The notes: generated by a model from the letters alone, not told the origin. Positions 34,507 through 46,009 are shown, numbered from the stretch's first letter. The stretch: DNA of 64,000 bases from Pseudomonadota bacterium (GCA_026399755.1 JAPLQI010000057.1:1-64000), one strand, 5' to 3'. Numbers and translations are program-made.

Positions 34507-37500
34507 AGCTGTTGATTATTTTGCTGATTATTGCGGCCATCTTGCTGCTGTGGTGGCTGTGGCGTAATAAGGCGGATCGTCTTGGGCGCGGCTTTATTGA
34601 TTCTGTGCGGCAAATGGAGAAAGACAGTGGCATTGAGGGGCGTTATCAAGTGCCTTGGCTGCTGTTGCTGGGGGATGATCAAGCCAGCAGCGAGCAGCTA
34701 TGTAGCGCTTGGCAGCTTAAAAGCGCGGAGAAATCGGCTTGGTTTGGACGTTTTTATTACAACAGCGATGCCGTGGTTTTATTGCCGCCATACGATATTT
34801 ATCAGCAGGCCGGCGGAGTTTTATCCCCTTGGCGGCGCTTACTGGGCGCTTTGCTCAGGGTGCGTGGGCAAAGGCCGCTGGATGCGGTGATCTGGGCAGT
34901 GTCAGCCAAGCAGCTCATCAATAAAGATGCTGTATTGGATGTGTCGCTCTGTAAGCAATTTCAGGATGCACAGCAAAAGCTGGGGCAAACACTGCCGGTG
35001 TATTGGCTGATTACCGGCTTGCAAGATGTGGCGGGGATGAATGAGCTGATCGAGTCACTGCCCGATCAGGCGCAAGAAAGCGTTTTGGGGTGGTCTTCTA
35101 TATTGCCACTCACTAGCGCCTATCAGCGTGAGCATTTAGACGGCGCTATCACGCAAATGCAAAGGCAGTTGAGCGATTGCATCTGTGAAGTGGCCACCTT
35201 AAATGGTGGTGTAAGCGATGCGCTGTATTTGCTTCCCCACCAATTTAACGCGCTACGTGCTGCTTTACATGCTTTGGCAGATGCTGCTTTTCAGAGCAAT
35301 GCCATGGGCGATGCGCCGGTTTTGCGCGGGCTGTATTGTGCAGCGAGCTACGCCAGCCCGCAGGAGGAGGTCGATGCTTTTGCGCCTGAGCCAGTGGCGT
35401 CAGAAATTCCCGTATTTAGCTCAGGATTGCTTCGTCAGCGGATGGCCGCCGAGCGCGGTTTGGCTCAGCCTATTGTGCGGATTATGTCGCTACGCCAGCG
35501 CTGGCATCGCTTTGCTCGGCTGGCAACGTTGCTTTTTTGCCTGCTGTGGTTTTTTGCGATGGCTTGGGTGTGGCAGGCAGAGCGGCAAGATGCCATTACG
35601 CTGAATCGGGCTTTAAGTGCCGTTGATAGTGGCTCGGCACAGACCGATAGCCAATCGGCCGTGGCTTTATGGCGGGCGCTCTTTACGGCGCAGCGCCTAG
35701 AATACGAGAGCATTGTGTTTCCTAGCTCTGCATTGTCTAATTTTGATCAAGCCTTGGCTGAAAAAATCGCCAGCTTATTGCAGACTGAATGGTTTCTTCC
35801 TACCCAACGACGAATCCTCGCAGATTTGCAGGAGCTACGGGCAGAAGGAGCAGATAGCGATAAAAAGATAGGTGATGATACGGCTAGCCCAGAGACATGG
35901 CCTCGTTATGTGGTGGCTCAGCATTTAGTCCATCAGGCCAAGGTGGTGGAGAAAAATATCATGTTGTTCAATAGCGCCCTAAGGGGTGGGCCAGATGCGT
36001 TGAGCCAATTGAGTGAGCTCTCTAATCGCCTGTGGGATAGCGATTTTCTCCTAGAACGTTTGCCGCTGCGCCATCGAGTTGAAGCGATTCTTGCTCATTA
36101 TTCTTTGTGGATGGGGAAACCGATTCAGTTGCAAGTGGCCGCGAAAGACACTCAGCAGCATTTTGATACCTTAATGAAGCATTGGCTTGATCGCCTGTAT
36201 GCAGATGTGACTTTTATTGAAACTGCTGACAGTGTGCAAACGCAACTGACCGAACTGCAAAGCGGCCAGAACAATAGCTATGCAGATTTAAATCAATTAA
36301 ACCAGAAAATCAACTTGCTTAAGCAACTGATCGCCGCAACCAATAGCGCGTGGAGTAATGCTTCGGGGCAGGATCTGGTGCCTGGTTATTCAGCGTTGCT
36401 TCATCAGGCCAAGACCAGTGCTTTTGTGGGTAAAGAAGTGGTGTCGGCCATTGTAGAGCACGCGACCAAGCTGAGAAAAGCGTTTAAAGAACGCTGGTCT
36501 AATCGCGATTCTTCACTTACTTCGCGTGGGGAAGTGGGTTTAAAAGAAGATGTCTTGCAATTGCAATCGGCCATCAGCTATTTATTGCAGCAAAATTTTG
36601 TAGTGGAGGCGCGCACGGCAGGGCATTTGCAAGTGAGCGGTGGCTTGCGAGAAATGAGCGAGCCAAGGCTGGTCGCTGCATTGCAGATTTATCAAGAGCG
36701 CCAGCAGTATCAGATTAAAAACTTAAGCAAGGCCCCCGATGCCTATCGTGCGGGCTTGGCTGGTTTGGCAAGCAGCAGTGCCGCCCATGCAATGTGGCAC
36801 AGCATGGCTGGGAAAGCCGTGGATGATCAGGGGCAAAGAAATGCGGCAGATAGCATGGAAGGGCTGATCCGAATCGCCCCCGAAGTGAATGCTGCACTGC
36901 TGGATTTGGGTCGGGCGGATTTATCGGCCGAATTGATTAAAGAAATGAACGAGCGCGCGCTTAATTCTTTACGCCAAGCCGATGGAATGTTGGCCGAGAT
37001 GGCGCTTTATCAGCCTAAGCAAGCGACTTTTTCCTGGTGGGATGGCAAGAAAAATGCCAGTTTCAAAGGCTTTAAAGCCAATAACACGCTGGAACTACAG
37101 CAGTATCTCAACCGGCAGCTAGAGCAGCTAGCCAGCGTGGCCGTGAATCAGGGTGTGGTATTGGAGTGGCTGGGGGCTCACCCTAAGGGTCTGCCGGTAA
37201 AAGATATGCAAACCCTTATTCGCTGGAAAGGGCTGGCGGCAGATCTGAAAAAAATGAAGGAAAAAGCCCCCGATAGTGGCCCTGCTTTATTGGCGCAGTT
37301 GATTACTAAAGATTTAAATGAAATGGAGGCCAGCACTTGCTATAGCGTGCTGCGCCAAGTTGAGCTGCCTGCAGGGCCTAGTTACTTTTTTGAGCGGGCG
37401 CAAAAGCTGGTCAATATGGCCAATGAGCGCTGCCTAGGGCTAAGGGCGCAGCATAGTGCCTATGCTTGGCAACAATTATCAGGGTTTTTTAATCAATATC

Positions 37501-38264
37501 TGGCAGGGCGATTCCCCTTTGCCGCCAATGGCAATGCGGGTGACGCCGATACCGAACGAGTGGCTACATTCCTGAGATTGATTGATCTTTATCTGCCCGC
37601 TGCACAGGCTGGGCTGGAAGATAATGAATCACCTAATCGAGATGCGGCAAAATTATATTTGCTGGGCCTGCAACACACCCGTGATTTGCTCGGCCCCATT
37701 TTAATGCGTGGCAGTGCCGAGCAGCCGCAACCCTTAGGGCTGGATATCGATGTGCAATGGCGCAGCGATAAAGATAAAGAACAGGGGGCCGATCAGGTGA
37801 TTGAGTGGGGCCTGACGGTGGGTACGCAGCGCCAGCGTTTCCCAATGGGGGAGAGAGTTAAACAGCGCTGGTTGCTGGGCCAGCCCCTTATTTTTTCACT
37901 ACGCTGGGCCGCGGATTCCCCGCAGCTGCCTATCGAAGAAAATACTCAACCGGCCTTGATCGTATTCAATCAAAGTGCAGAATGGCGCTATAGCGGGGCA
38001 TGGTCTTTACTGCACTTTTTACGCAATCATCAAGCGCCTGCGGGCATGGTTTTGCAGGATGAATTTAGCTATCCCGCCATGCTATTTAGTCTGCCGCTGG
38101 GAGGCGCTGCCAAACCGCGCGCGCAAATGTTTGCTCGCTTTGGTATCAGCGCCGTGGGGGCCAAAGCCTTGCTACCTATTCAACTAATCAACGCCCTGCC
38201 GCTAAAAGCACCGGCTTCGCCATTTAGGCAGATTACGCTGGCAGATTCAGATAAAGCACAGTAA
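34503..38264 (+). CDS. tssM: T6SS membrane-complex protein TssM (IcmF/VasK)
   Basis: A 1253-residue inner-membrane protein whose periplasmic part reaches the outer-membrane lipoprotein. An N-terminal transmembrane segment (about 3-19) and a second one (about 337-358, RFARLATLLFCLLWFFAMAWVW) bracket the cytoplasmic domain. The position where many TssM proteins have a Walker A motif reads PWLLLLGDDQASSEQL (51-66), with no GKT, so nucleotide binding there is unlikely. The long periplasmic part ends in the IcmF C-terminal domain with GAWSLLHFLRNHQ. GTG start at 34503 overlaps the mini-gene stop. It is followed by repeats and then tssA. Confidence 0.94.
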   Translation: MKLLIILLIIAAILLLWWLWRNKADRLGRGFIDSVRQMEKDSGIEGRYQVPWLLLLGDDQASSEQLCSAWQLKSAEKSAWFGRFYYNSDAVVLLPPYDIYQQAGGVLSPWRRLLGALLRVRGQRPLDAVIWAVSAKQLINKDAVLDVSLCKQFQDAQQKLGQTLPVYWLITGLQDVAGMNELIESLPDQAQESVLGWSSILPLTSAYQREHLDGAITQMQRQLSDCICEVATLNGGVSDALYLLPHQFNALRAALHALADAAFQSNAMGDAPVLRGLYCAASYASPQEEVDAFAPEPVASEIPVFSSGLLRQRMAAERGLAQPIVRIMSLRQRWHRFARLATLLFCLLWFFAMAWVWQAERQDAITLNRALSAVDSGSAQTDSQSAVALWRALFTAQRLEYESIVFPSSALSNFDQALAEKIASLLQTEWFLPTQRRILADLQELRAEGADSDKKIGDDTASPETWPRYVVAQHLVHQAKVVEKNIMLFNSALRGGPDALSQLSELSNRLWDSDFLLERLPLRHRVEAILAHYSLWMGKPIQLQVAAKDTQQHFDTLMKHWLDRLYADVTFIETADSVQTQLTELQSGQNNSYADLNQLNQKINLLKQLIAATNSAWSNASGQDLVPGYSALLHQAKTSAFVGKEVVSAIVEHATKLRKAFKERWSNRDSSLTSRGEVGLKEDVLQLQSAISYLLQQNFVVEARTAGHLQVSGGLREMSEPRLVAALQIYQERQQYQIKNLSKAPDAYRAGLAGLASSSAAHAMWHSMAGKAVDDQGQRNAADSMEGLIRIAPEVNAALLDLGRADLSAELIKEMNERALNSLRQADGMLAEMALYQPKQATFSWWDGKKNASFKGFKANNTLELQQYLNRQLEQLASVAVNQGVVLEWLGAHPKGLPVKDMQTLIRWKGLAADLKKMKEKAPDSGPALLAQLITKDLNEMEASTCYSVLRQVELPAGPSYFFERAQKLVNMANERCLGLRAQHSAYAWQQLSGFFNQYLAGRFPFAANGNAGDADTERVATFLRLIDLYLPAAQAGLEDNESPNRDAAKLYLLGLQHTRDLLGPILMRGSAEQPQPLGLDIDVQWRSDKDKEQGADQVIEWGLTVGTQRQRFPMGERVKQRWLLGQPLIFSLRWAADSPQLPIEENTQPALIVFNQSAEWRYSGAWSLLHFLRNHQAPAGMVLQDEFSYPAMLFSLPLGGAAKPRAQMFARFGISAVGAKALLPIQLINALPLKAPASPFRQITLADSDKAQ

Positions 38265-38305
38265 AGCGCTTTGGGGTGAGCTAGTAACTTAAGCGAATTT
38301 TTTTT

Positions 38306-38359
38306 CGTAGGGCGGGTGAAACCCGCGAGCGATGCTGAAAAATACTCAGGTTTCACCCC
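38306..38359. repeat. R1 palindromic repeat with decayed right arm
   Basis: CGTAGGGCGGGTGAAACCCGCGAGC followed by ACTCAGGTTTCACCCC; the outer part of the right arm is lost. Confidence 0.75.
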
Positions 38360-38379
38360 ATGTGCGCTAACCAAAGTCT

Positions 38380-38660
38380 AAAAGACCTTTTTAGTGCCTT
38401 CGGCACGTTGATTTTGGAGCGGTTAGCCACCGCGGGGGCCTTCCTTTCTTGAACGGCCAAGAAACGAAGCCAAGCCGCAACCTCAAAAACACGAAGGCCC
38501 CTGCGCTGCGGACAATCGAGTCGGCGGCAGGCGGGATTAGCTCGCTGCCTCGCTCCCTGGCCGAAACCCCGCCCCGCTTGTTCCTCGCTCCGGCGTGTTT
38601 CAAGGGGACTTTAAAAAGCCCTATGCAAAGAGCGTGGTTATTATGCTTTTTCGCTGTTTG
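38380..38660 (+). repeat. R4 long intergenic repeat, copy E
   Basis: AAAGACCTTTTTAGTGCCTTCGGCACGTTGATT at the start; CGAAACCCCGCCCCGCTTGT, CTCCGGCGTGTTTCAAGGGG and CCTATGCAAAGAGCGTGGTT toward the end. It is closest to copies A and B. Confidence 0.85.
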
Positions 38661-38690
38661 TTAATGAAAAACAATTTGCTTAGCGCGTAT

Positions 38691-38825
38691 GGGGTTTCAC
38701 CCGCCCTACGATGATTCAATGCTTGTCATTGTGCGGCAGCATCTAGCTAAGTTGATAGGATTGGGCTGAAACCCGCTAGGCTTTTGCACGACATTACAAA
38801 CCCGGCGGGTTTTACCCGCCCTACG
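38691..38825. repeat. R1 repeats upstream of tssA
   Basis: GGGTTTCACCCGCCCTACGATG at 38691, a spacer shared with 185-225 (ATTCAATGCTTGTCATTGTG) and with 125-137 (GTTGATAGGATTG), then GGCTGAAACCCGC facing GGCGGGTTTTACCCGCCCTACG. The spacer conservation shows that a composite unit has been copied. Confidence 0.8.
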
Positions 38826-38842
38826 GAAATTATTGGAGTGCC

Positions 38843-39934
38843 ATGAGTGTAGAAATCAAACCCGGCGGCCTGCAGGGGAGTTTGGAATCGCTGCTGCAGC
38901 CCATTTCTCAAGACGCGCCCTGTGGGATGTCGATTCGTTATGAAGCCGAATACGATTTACTGCGCGAAGCCAAAAGGGAAGACGATACCAGCCTGCCAAC
39001 CGGGATCTGGCAGGCCGAGGTAAAGCGTGGTGATTGGGCCACGGTCGAAAAACTGGGGCGGCAGATTCTACAAAGCCGCAGCAAAGATCTTACCGTGGCG
39101 GTATGGCTAGGCGAGGCTTGGATGCATAGGCGTGGCATTGAGGGCCTGAGCGCGGCGATTAGCTTGCTTTTGGGGCTGTGTCAGCGCTTTTGGGATACGG
39201 TGCACCCTTTGCCGCAAGATGGCGATATGAGCTACCGCACCGGCCCGCTGGCTTGGGGCGTGCATGCGTATAGCACGCTGCTTTTATCGCGTATACCTTT
39301 GCCGGTATTGGATCAACGTAGTGATTTAGACAGTTTTACCCTGGCCGATTGGCGAGCGTGGCAAAAACATCTGGGGCTGGATCAGGGAAAAAACACCAGC
39401 AAAACAGCCGTGCCCTTGGTTGACGCAGCCAAAAAGCTGGAGCAAAAAATCAACGACACCATTCGCGCCGCTGATGTAGTTCAGCTAAGAAATGCGCATA
39501 GTTTTGCACTTAATGGCCTGACACAAATTACCGAGTTAGCGCAAGAATGCGATCAGAAGATGGGCAACGATGCGCCTACTTTTCAGCCTTTGTTTCTGCT
39601 GATGCAGGAGCTGGAAATTATTCTAAAGGAATGGCTGACCATGCACCCACAACCTTTGCCCGTAACACCTGAACTGGTTTTGCCCGCGCCCGCCGCCGAA
39701 AGAAAACCCGATCCGTTGCCCTTTTTGCAACCTAATAGCCGCGAAGAAGCTTACCGGCAATTACAGCTGATCGCCGATTACCTCGCCCGCACTGAGCCCC
39801 ACAGCCCTGTCCCCTATTTAATCTACCGCAGCGTTGAATGGGGCAATAAGCCGCTCAGAGATTTACTGGCCGAGTTGATCTCCAGCGATGCAGAAGCAAG
39901 ACGGCTCTGGTCTTTGCTGGGGGTGTTGCCTTGA
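38843..39934 (+). CDS. tssA: T6SS assembly protein TssA
   Basis: A 363-residue TssA with the ImpA_N domain that primes tube/sheath polymerisation. The N-terminal blocks LLQPISQDAPCGMSIRYEAEYDLLREAKREDD, DWATVEKLGRQILQSRSKDL and RFWDTVHPLPQDGD are diagnostic. The C-terminal block NSREEAYRQLQLIADYLARTEPHSPVPYLIYRSVEWG is the conserved dodecamer-forming region of the short TssA class. ATG 38843 lies 17 bp after an R1 repeat; ATTGGAGTGCC provides the ribosome-binding site. It is the last recognised T6SS gene. Confidence 0.94.
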   Translation: MSVEIKPGGLQGSLESLLQPISQDAPCGMSIRYEAEYDLLREAKREDDTSLPTGIWQAEVKRGDWATVEKLGRQILQSRSKDLTVAVWLGEAWMHRRGIEGLSAAISLLLGLCQRFWDTVHPLPQDGDMSYRTGPLAWGVHAYSTLLLSRIPLPVLDQRSDLDSFTLADWRAWQKHLGLDQGKNTSKTAVPLVDAAKKLEQKINDTIRAADVVQLRNAHSFALNGLTQITELAQECDQKMGNDAPTFQPLFLLMQELEIILKEWLTMHPQPLPVTPELVLPAPAAERKPDPLPFLQPNSREEAYRQLQLIADYLARTEPHSPVPYLIYRSVEWGNKPLRDLLAELISSDAEARRLWSLLGVLP

Positions 39935-39940
39935 TGGCGG

Positions 39941-40123
39941 GTGGCCTTTTGCTTTGATTGCTTTGTTGAAGTACCAAGCTTTTTAGTGCCGCATTCATGC
40001 CCTAACTGCGATAAAGCGCTACCTGTTTATCGTGGTTTAAAATTGAATACCATAAATTTTAAACTACAGCGCGCCTTAAGCAGTAAACTGAGTCGGGCAA
40101 GTGTTGCTGTCAGCGCAAAATAA
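39941..40123 (+). CDS. Possible small zinc-ribbon protein
   Basis: A 60-residue frame from GTG 39941, 6 bp after tssA. Two CxxC pairs (C4/C7 and C20/C23, in FCFDCF and HSCPNCD) suggest a treble-clef or rubredoxin-like zinc site. The rest is basic and ends SKLSRASVAVSAK. I recognise no family. There is only a weak ribosome-binding region (GATGGCGG overlaps the end of tssA). It may be a genuine small protein or a fragment of one. Confidence 0.35.
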   Translation: MAFCFDCFVEVPSFLVPHSCPNCDKALPVYRGLKLNTINFKLQRALSSKLSRASVAVSAK

Positions 40124-40329
40124 AGTGTTTAGTCATTCGCCAAAGCATTATTTCACGCCTACTTTTTTATAAGCACGACCTCCATGTAGTGCTGCAATCG
40201 CAGTAATACGCTCGTAATTGAATTTAATATCATGTTTTTATCTGGACTTTTAATCTGTGTATATTTTTTATCATGAGCAATTTCTTTTTGCTATGCAATA
40301 GATTAGATTTTCGGCAAGGGAAGTCGCTT

Positions 40330-41376
40330 ATGCATTACGCAAAAATATTGCTTCTTGGTTTGGCTGCCACTACTACCCATGCAATGGCAGATAATGGCGC
40401 GTTATCTCAATGTCAAGCCATTGCCGACGCCAAAGCTAGGCTGGCTTGCTATGATAACCTCGGCAAGGCAGGGGAAGGGGTAAAGCCCCCTGTGGCAAGC
40501 GCTGAAATAATCGAAAAATCAAATACAGCGCCTCGCCCATCACCCATAACCGATATTAATCAATCAGCCGCTTCCGCTCTAGGAAATCAATGGGAGTTAG
40601 ATCAAAAGAAAGGCATTTTTGCCTTGCGTGCGTATAAAACGAATTATTTCCTACCGCTAAGTTATAGCGACAACCGTAATCAGCATCCTAGCTCGTCGGC
40701 TTCGACCGGGCAGCAACCGCCATTCGCGCAGGGAGTTGATGCTATTAATGATACGGAAGCTAAATTTCAATTGAGTTTTAAAGTAAAGGCAATAGAAAGT
40801 ATTTTTTCTGACCGGGCGGACTTATGGCTTGCCTATACACAAAAAAGCTATTGGCAATTATATAACCGTGATTATTCTGCACCATTTCGTGAAACAAATT
40901 ATGAGCCAGAAGGCATTTTGTCGATTCGAACAGATCTTGATTTAGGGCTAATAAAGTGGCGTTTTTTGAATTTAGGCTTAGTGCATCAATCTAATGGCCG
41001 TAGCAATCCATTATCGCGTAGCTGGAATCGTGTCTATGCTAATTTTGGGTTTGAAAAAAATAATTTCTCGCTAGAAGTTCGTCCTTGGTATCGACTCAAA
41101 GAGTCAGATGGCAGCGATGATAATCCTGATTTGCTAGATTTTATGGGGCATGGGGATGTAACCGCGCGTTATCGATTTGATTCAGGGCAAGAATTAAGTG
41201 CATTGATGCGCCAAAATTTCCGCACAGGTAATGGTGCGATACAGCTGGATTGGTCATACCCATTGACTGGCAATTTAAAAGGCTATGTGCAAATCTTTAG
41301 TGGCTATGGTGATAATCTGCTTGATTACAATAGGCGGCAAAATGTATTAGGGTTTGGTATCGCTATTTCGCCATGA
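40330..41376 (+). CDS. pldA: Outer-membrane phospholipase A (OMPLA)
   Basis: A 348-residue calcium-dependent outer-membrane phospholipase. A signal peptide (MHYAKILLLGLAATTTHAMA) is followed by a Cys-containing extension (ALSQCQAIADAKARLACYDNL) and then a 12-stranded barrel domain starting LGNQWELDQKKGIFALRAYKTNY. The catalytic triad is visible in LVHQSNGRSNPLSRSWNRVY: H219, S221 and N233 from this start, matching H142/S144/N156 of the mature E. coli enzyme. ATG 40330 is chosen for its AGGGAAG ribosome-binding site and signal peptide. It removes phospholipids mislocated in the outer leaflet; a T6SS link is not implied. Confidence 0.93.
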   Translation: MHYAKILLLGLAATTTHAMADNGALSQCQAIADAKARLACYDNLGKAGEGVKPPVASAEIIEKSNTAPRPSPITDINQSAASALGNQWELDQKKGIFALRAYKTNYFLPLSYSDNRNQHPSSSASTGQQPPFAQGVDAINDTEAKFQLSFKVKAIESIFSDRADLWLAYTQKSYWQLYNRDYSAPFRETNYEPEGILSIRTDLDLGLIKWRFLNLGLVHQSNGRSNPLSRSWNRVYANFGFEKNNFSLEVRPWYRLKESDGSDDNPDLLDFMGHGDVTARYRFDSGQELSALMRQNFRTGNGAIQLDWSYPLTGNLKGYVQIFSGYGDNLLDYNRRQNVLGFGIAISP

Positions 41377-41390
41377 TTTTTAATTAATAA

Positions 41391-41415
41391 AAAACCTGCC
41401 TCTAGTAAGGCAGGT
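41391..41415. terminator. Bidirectional terminator between pldA and serS
   Basis: AAAACCTGCCT, six-base loop, AGGCAGGTTTTTTTT. The genes converge here; it serves pldA with a T-run and serS with the A-run complement. Confidence 0.9.
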
Positions 41416-41441
41416 TTTTTTTGCTTTAAAACTGATGTGGC

Positions 41442-43035
<1,594 letters not shown>

Positions 43036-44346
43036 TTATTGATTTTGCTTTAACCACGCTGCATCCAGCTCAGCAAGGTGACGTAATTTTTCGGTAATTT
43101 TCCCTTCTAGCCCGCGCGGCGTTGGCTCGTAAAAGTGCATGTCTTCTAAGCCTTCGGGTAAATAGCTTTCGCCTGCTGCATAGGCCTCAGGCTCGTCATG
43201 GGCGTAGCGATAGCGTTTACCGTAGCCCAGCTCTTTCATTAGCTTGGTGGGGGCGTTGCGTAAATGCACGGGGACTTCGCGGCTTTTATCGCTAGCGATA
43301 AAGGCTTTAGCGGTTTTGTAAGCCATATAGCCCGCGTTGGATTTTGGCGCGATGGCGAGGTAAATCACCGCTTGCGCCAGCGCTAGCTCGCCCTCTGGGC
43401 TACCTAAACGCTCGAAAGTGCTGGCAGCGTCATTGCAAATTTGCATGGCGCGCGGGTCGGCAAGGCCGATGTCTTCCCACGCCATGCGCACAATACGCCG
43501 AGATAAATAACGCGCATCAGCGCCACCATCAAGCATGCGGGTCAGCCAATAGAGCGCGCCATCGGGATTGGAGCCACGCACCGATTTATGTAAGGCAGAA
43601 ATCTGGTCGTAAAACGAATCGCCGCCTTTATCAAAACGGCGGGCATTTAGCGTCAGTGTTTCGCTTAAAAACGCGGCATCAATTTGTGTACGTTTTGCCG
43701 CAAGGGCGGCGGTGGCCGATTGCTCAATGAGATTAAGCAGGCGTCTGGCATCGCCATCGGCAAAACCTGTGAGCGTATCGATGGCAGAAGATTCAAACGT
43801 CAGCTCGGGCAGGCATTCATGGCAGGCACGTTGCAGGAGTTCTGTCAGCTCGGTTTCTGAAAGTGCATTTAAGACGTAAACCTGAGCACGGGAAAGCAGT
43901 GCTGAATTCACTTCAAAAGAAGGGTTTTCAGTGGTCGCGCCAATAAAAGTGACCAGCCCTGATTCAACAAAGGGTAAGAAAGCATCTTGCTGCGCTTTAT
44001 TGAAGCGGTGTACTTCATCTACAAACAGTAAGGTGTGCCGTCCCATGCTGCGGTGACTTTCCGCTTCTTCCATCGCGGCGCGTATATCTTTTACCCCAGA
44101 AAATACCGCAGAAAGTGCAATAAATTCGACATCAAAAGCGCTAGAAAGCAGGCGGGCGAGGGTGGTTTTACCGACGCCAGGTGGCCCCCATAAAATCATG
44201 GAGTGTAGCTTGCCCCCTGAAATTGCCGCGGCTAAGGGTTTGCCAGGGGCAAGTAAATGCCTCTGGCCAACGACTTCTGCGATGGTTTTTGGGCGTAATT
44301 GCTCGGCCAGAGGGATATGGCCGGGCTTTGCAAATAAATCACTCAA
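43036..44346 (-). CDS. rarA: Replication-associated recombination protein A (RarA/MgsA)
   Basis: A 436-residue AAA+ ATPase of the clamp-loader/WRNIP1 family that acts at stalled replication forks. Walker A is [14 protein letters not shown], Walker [18 protein letters not shown], sensor 1 [14 protein letters not shown]. The C-terminal tetramerisation domain has [28 protein letters not shown] and [18 protein letters not shown]. The start is TTG (44346): [20 protein letters not shown] matches the usual family N-terminus and no closer ATG/GTG gives it. It lies downstream of lolA. Confidence 0.95.
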   Translation of the reverse strand: MSDLFAKPGHIPLAEQLRPKTIAEVVGQRHLLAPGKPLAAAISGGKLHSMILWGPPGVGKTTLARLLSSAFDVEFIALSAVFSGVKDIRAAMEEAESHRSMGRHTLLFVDEVHRFNKAQQDAFLPFVESGLVTFIGATTENPSFEVNSALLSRAQVYVLNALSETELTELLQRACHECLPELTFESSAIDTLTGFADGDARRLLNLIEQSATAALAAKRTQIDAAFLSETLTLNARRFDKGGDSFYDQISALHKSVRGSNPDGALYWLTRMLDGGADARYLSRRIVRMAWEDIGLADPRAMQICNDAASTFERLGSPEGELALAQAVIYLAIAPKSNAGYMAYKTAKAFIASDKSREVPVHLRNAPTKLMKELGYGKRYRYAHDEPEAYAAGESYLPEGLEDMHFYEPTPRGLEGKITEKLRHLAELDAAWLKQNQ

Positions 44347-44390
44347 AGAGAATGTCCGTGTTGCGGGTTGGGGGGACTTTTGTTTGTTAC

Positions 44391-44999
44391 TTATTCACGA
44401 ATTACATCCGCGTCTTTAGGCGGAGTAAAGCTAAATTGGCTGGCGTCAATCTTAGGGTTTATTTTTAACGCGCTAAAGTAAATCCGTGTAGTTTGCCCAA
44501 AGTTATCGTGCAGCTCCATTTGGGTAAGCTGTCCTTGGCTAAAACCTAGTTTGATCGCGTTAAAAGATTGGTCCGCTTGCTTTGGAATGGCCTCTAGCCA
44601 GTCGATTCCTTCGCTGCTGGCGAGGGAGCGTAGCTTATAGTTGCGCTCAAATTGATTATTACCTGCTAGTAGCGCTGCAGGGCTGCTTTCTAAAGCTTTA
44701 CCTACAGGTTTGACCGTGGCTTGTTTTAGGTCAGGATCGTACAACCAGATCTGTTTGCCATCGGCAATAATCAGCTGCTCAAATGGTTTTTGATAAATCC
44801 AGCGAAACAAGCCAGGCCTCTGAATGGCAAGTGTGCCGCTACTTTGCTGCACTTTTCCCTGCTGGCTTGTCACTGTTTGCTTGAAATTGGCTTGTAAAGA
44901 TTGTGTGCTGTTTAGGTAATTTTTTAAATCACTGACTGCATCAGCCCACGTGGTTTGGCTCGTCACCGCAACTAAAATCATGAGAGCAAGTTTGCGCAT
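44391..44999 (-). CDS. lolA: Outer-membrane lipoprotein carrier protein LolA
   Basis: A 202-residue periplasmic chaperone that shuttles lipoproteins from LolCDE to LolB. A signal peptide ([19 protein letters not shown]) precedes the open beta-barrel domain: [62 protein letters not shown]. The C-terminal [10 protein letters not shown] block matches LolA. I chose ATG 44999, just before the signal peptide, with GAGAAATCC upstream. It precedes rarA and serS on the same strand. Confidence 0.94.
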   Translation of the reverse strand: MRKLALMILVAVTSQTTWADAVSDLKNYLNSTQSLQANFKQTVTSQQGKVQQSSGTLAIQRPGLFRWIYQKPFEQLIIADGKQIWLYDPDLKQATVKPVGKALESSPAALLAGNNQFERNYKLRSLASSEGIDWLEAIPKQADQSFNAIKLGFSQGQLTQMELHDNFGQTTRIYFSALKINPKIDASQFSFTPPKDADVIRE

Positions 45000-45021
45000 T
45001 GGATTTCTCGAGTAAATAGTA

Positions 45022-45049
45022 AAAAAGCCCCGCACTGGCGGGGCTTTTT
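45022..45049. terminator. Strong terminator between ompA-like gene and lolA
   Basis: AAAAAGCCCCGC, ACTG loop, GCGGGGCTTTTT. It lies 16 bp downstream of the OmpA-family stop on the minus strand, separating its transcript from lolA. Confidence 0.92.
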
Positions 45050-45064
45050 GTGCAGTCTAAGTGA

Positions 45065-45751
45065 TTACTTAGCTGGAGTTACAACTTCTTTTGTGCCTTT
45101 GATGTCGATTTCAACGCGACGATCTGGGGACAGGCATTCGATCAACTTAGCGCGGTTTTTAACCTTGTCGCAAGTGCCGGCTGTAACTGGCTCAGCCTTA
45201 CCACGGCCTTCAAACTTAACACGGCCTTCTGGAGCGCCCTTAGAAACAAGGTAGTCAGCTACAGATTTAGCACGTTTTTCTGACAGCGGTTGGTTGTATT
45301 TGTCTGAACCGATACGGTCAGTGTAACCAATTACGTGCGCTTCACCGTCTTTAGGGTCCATCATTTTAACTTCTTCGTACAGCTTGTCTAAAGCATCTTT
45401 ACCAGCTGGCTTCAGAGATGCTTTGTTGAAGTCAAACAGAACGTCTGATTTCAGTGTGAAGTGCTTAGTGTTGATCGTTGGAGCAGCAACAACTGGAGCA
45501 ACAACAGGAGCCACAACAACTGGAGCTACTTTAGCAGATGGCTTAACGTAGCCATCACAACCTTCAACGGTTGCGGCTTCTTTAGTCCAAGTACCTGTGC
45601 GCCAGCATTCGCCGATACCGTTTTTAACAACAGTACCTGGAGTGTTTGCGTTTTGTGTGTAAGCTTCAACGCCAGCAAATGCAGCAGTGCTCATTGCACC
45701 TAAAGCAGCAACAACGGCAAGACGTGTCAGGGATTGCTTGATCGACAGCAT
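45065..45751 (-). CDS. OmpA-family outer-membrane protein, RmpM/class 4-like
   Basis: A 228-residue protein. Signal peptide (ending TAAFAGVEA), a short linker with a Trp-Cys region ([21 protein letters not shown]), a Val/Ala/Pro hinge (about 75-92) and a C-terminal OmpA peptidoglycan-binding domain ([62 protein letters not shown]). There is no N-terminal barrel; this layout is that of Neisseria RmpM, which ties porins to peptidoglycan. The pair of Cys in the C-terminal domain ([15 protein letters not shown]) is also typical. Strong AGGAG ribosome-binding site and well-adapted codons suggest high expression. Confidence 0.93.
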   Translation of the reverse strand: MLSIKQSLTRLAVVAALGAMSTAAFAGVEAYTQNANTPGTVVKNGIGECWRTGTWTKEAATVEGCDGYVKPSAKVAPVVVAPVVAPVVAAPTINTKHFTLKSDVLFDFNKASLKPAGKDALDKLYEEVKMMDPKDGEAHVIGYTDRIGSDKYNQPLSEKRAKSVADYLVSKGAPEGRVKFEGRGKAEPVTAGTCDKVKNRAKLIECLSPDRRVEIDIKGTKEVVTPAK

Positions 45752-45815
45752 AGTTTTAATCTCCTAGAGAATCATTTAGCAAGCTGATATTTATATTGCT
45801 TGGTAGGTTCTGGAT

Positions 45816-45849
45816 AAGCCTTGCTCGATAACCCGTCAAGGCTTTTTTT
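45816..45849 (+). terminator. Orphan intrinsic terminator in the ompA-gyrA gap
   Basis: AGCCTTG, a 14-base loop, CAAGGCTTTTTTT on the plus strand. No plus-strand gene ends here, so it either protects gyrA from antisense read-through or ends a small RNA started in the ompA 5' region. Confidence 0.6.
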
Positions 45850-45963
45850 CCATACACGTGCTGCATTCTAATGGTTTCGCCATGCTTGCGGCAAATAGTA
45901 AGGCTGTAATTTTTGCCGCAGGGGTGATTCTGTTGTGGGGAGGCACGGTTAAGGGTAGCCCAA

Positions 45964-45992
45964 TTGGAGCATCTTCGCCCCCGTGGTACACT
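45964..45992 (+). promoter_or_regulatory. gyrA: Candidate sigma-70 promoter of gyrA
   Basis: TTGGAG, 17-bp spacer, TACACT. The predicted start point near 46000 leaves a leader of about 108 nt before the preferred gyrA start. Confidence 0.55.
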
Positions 45993-46009
45993 TAGGGATC
46001 GAACGCGCG

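Larger units (their letters stand above)
38265..38842. other. Repeat-filled gap between tssM and tssA
   Basis: No gene. It contains an R1 pair with a decayed right arm (38306-38359), R4 copy E (38380-38660), an R1 half (38691-38710) and a further R1 palindrome (38765-38825). tssA starts 17 bp after the last one. Confidence 0.75.

Noticed and set aside
38391-38603. 70-codon frame before tssA (and 25324-25542)
   Set aside because: Reverse-strand translation of R4 copies E and C.
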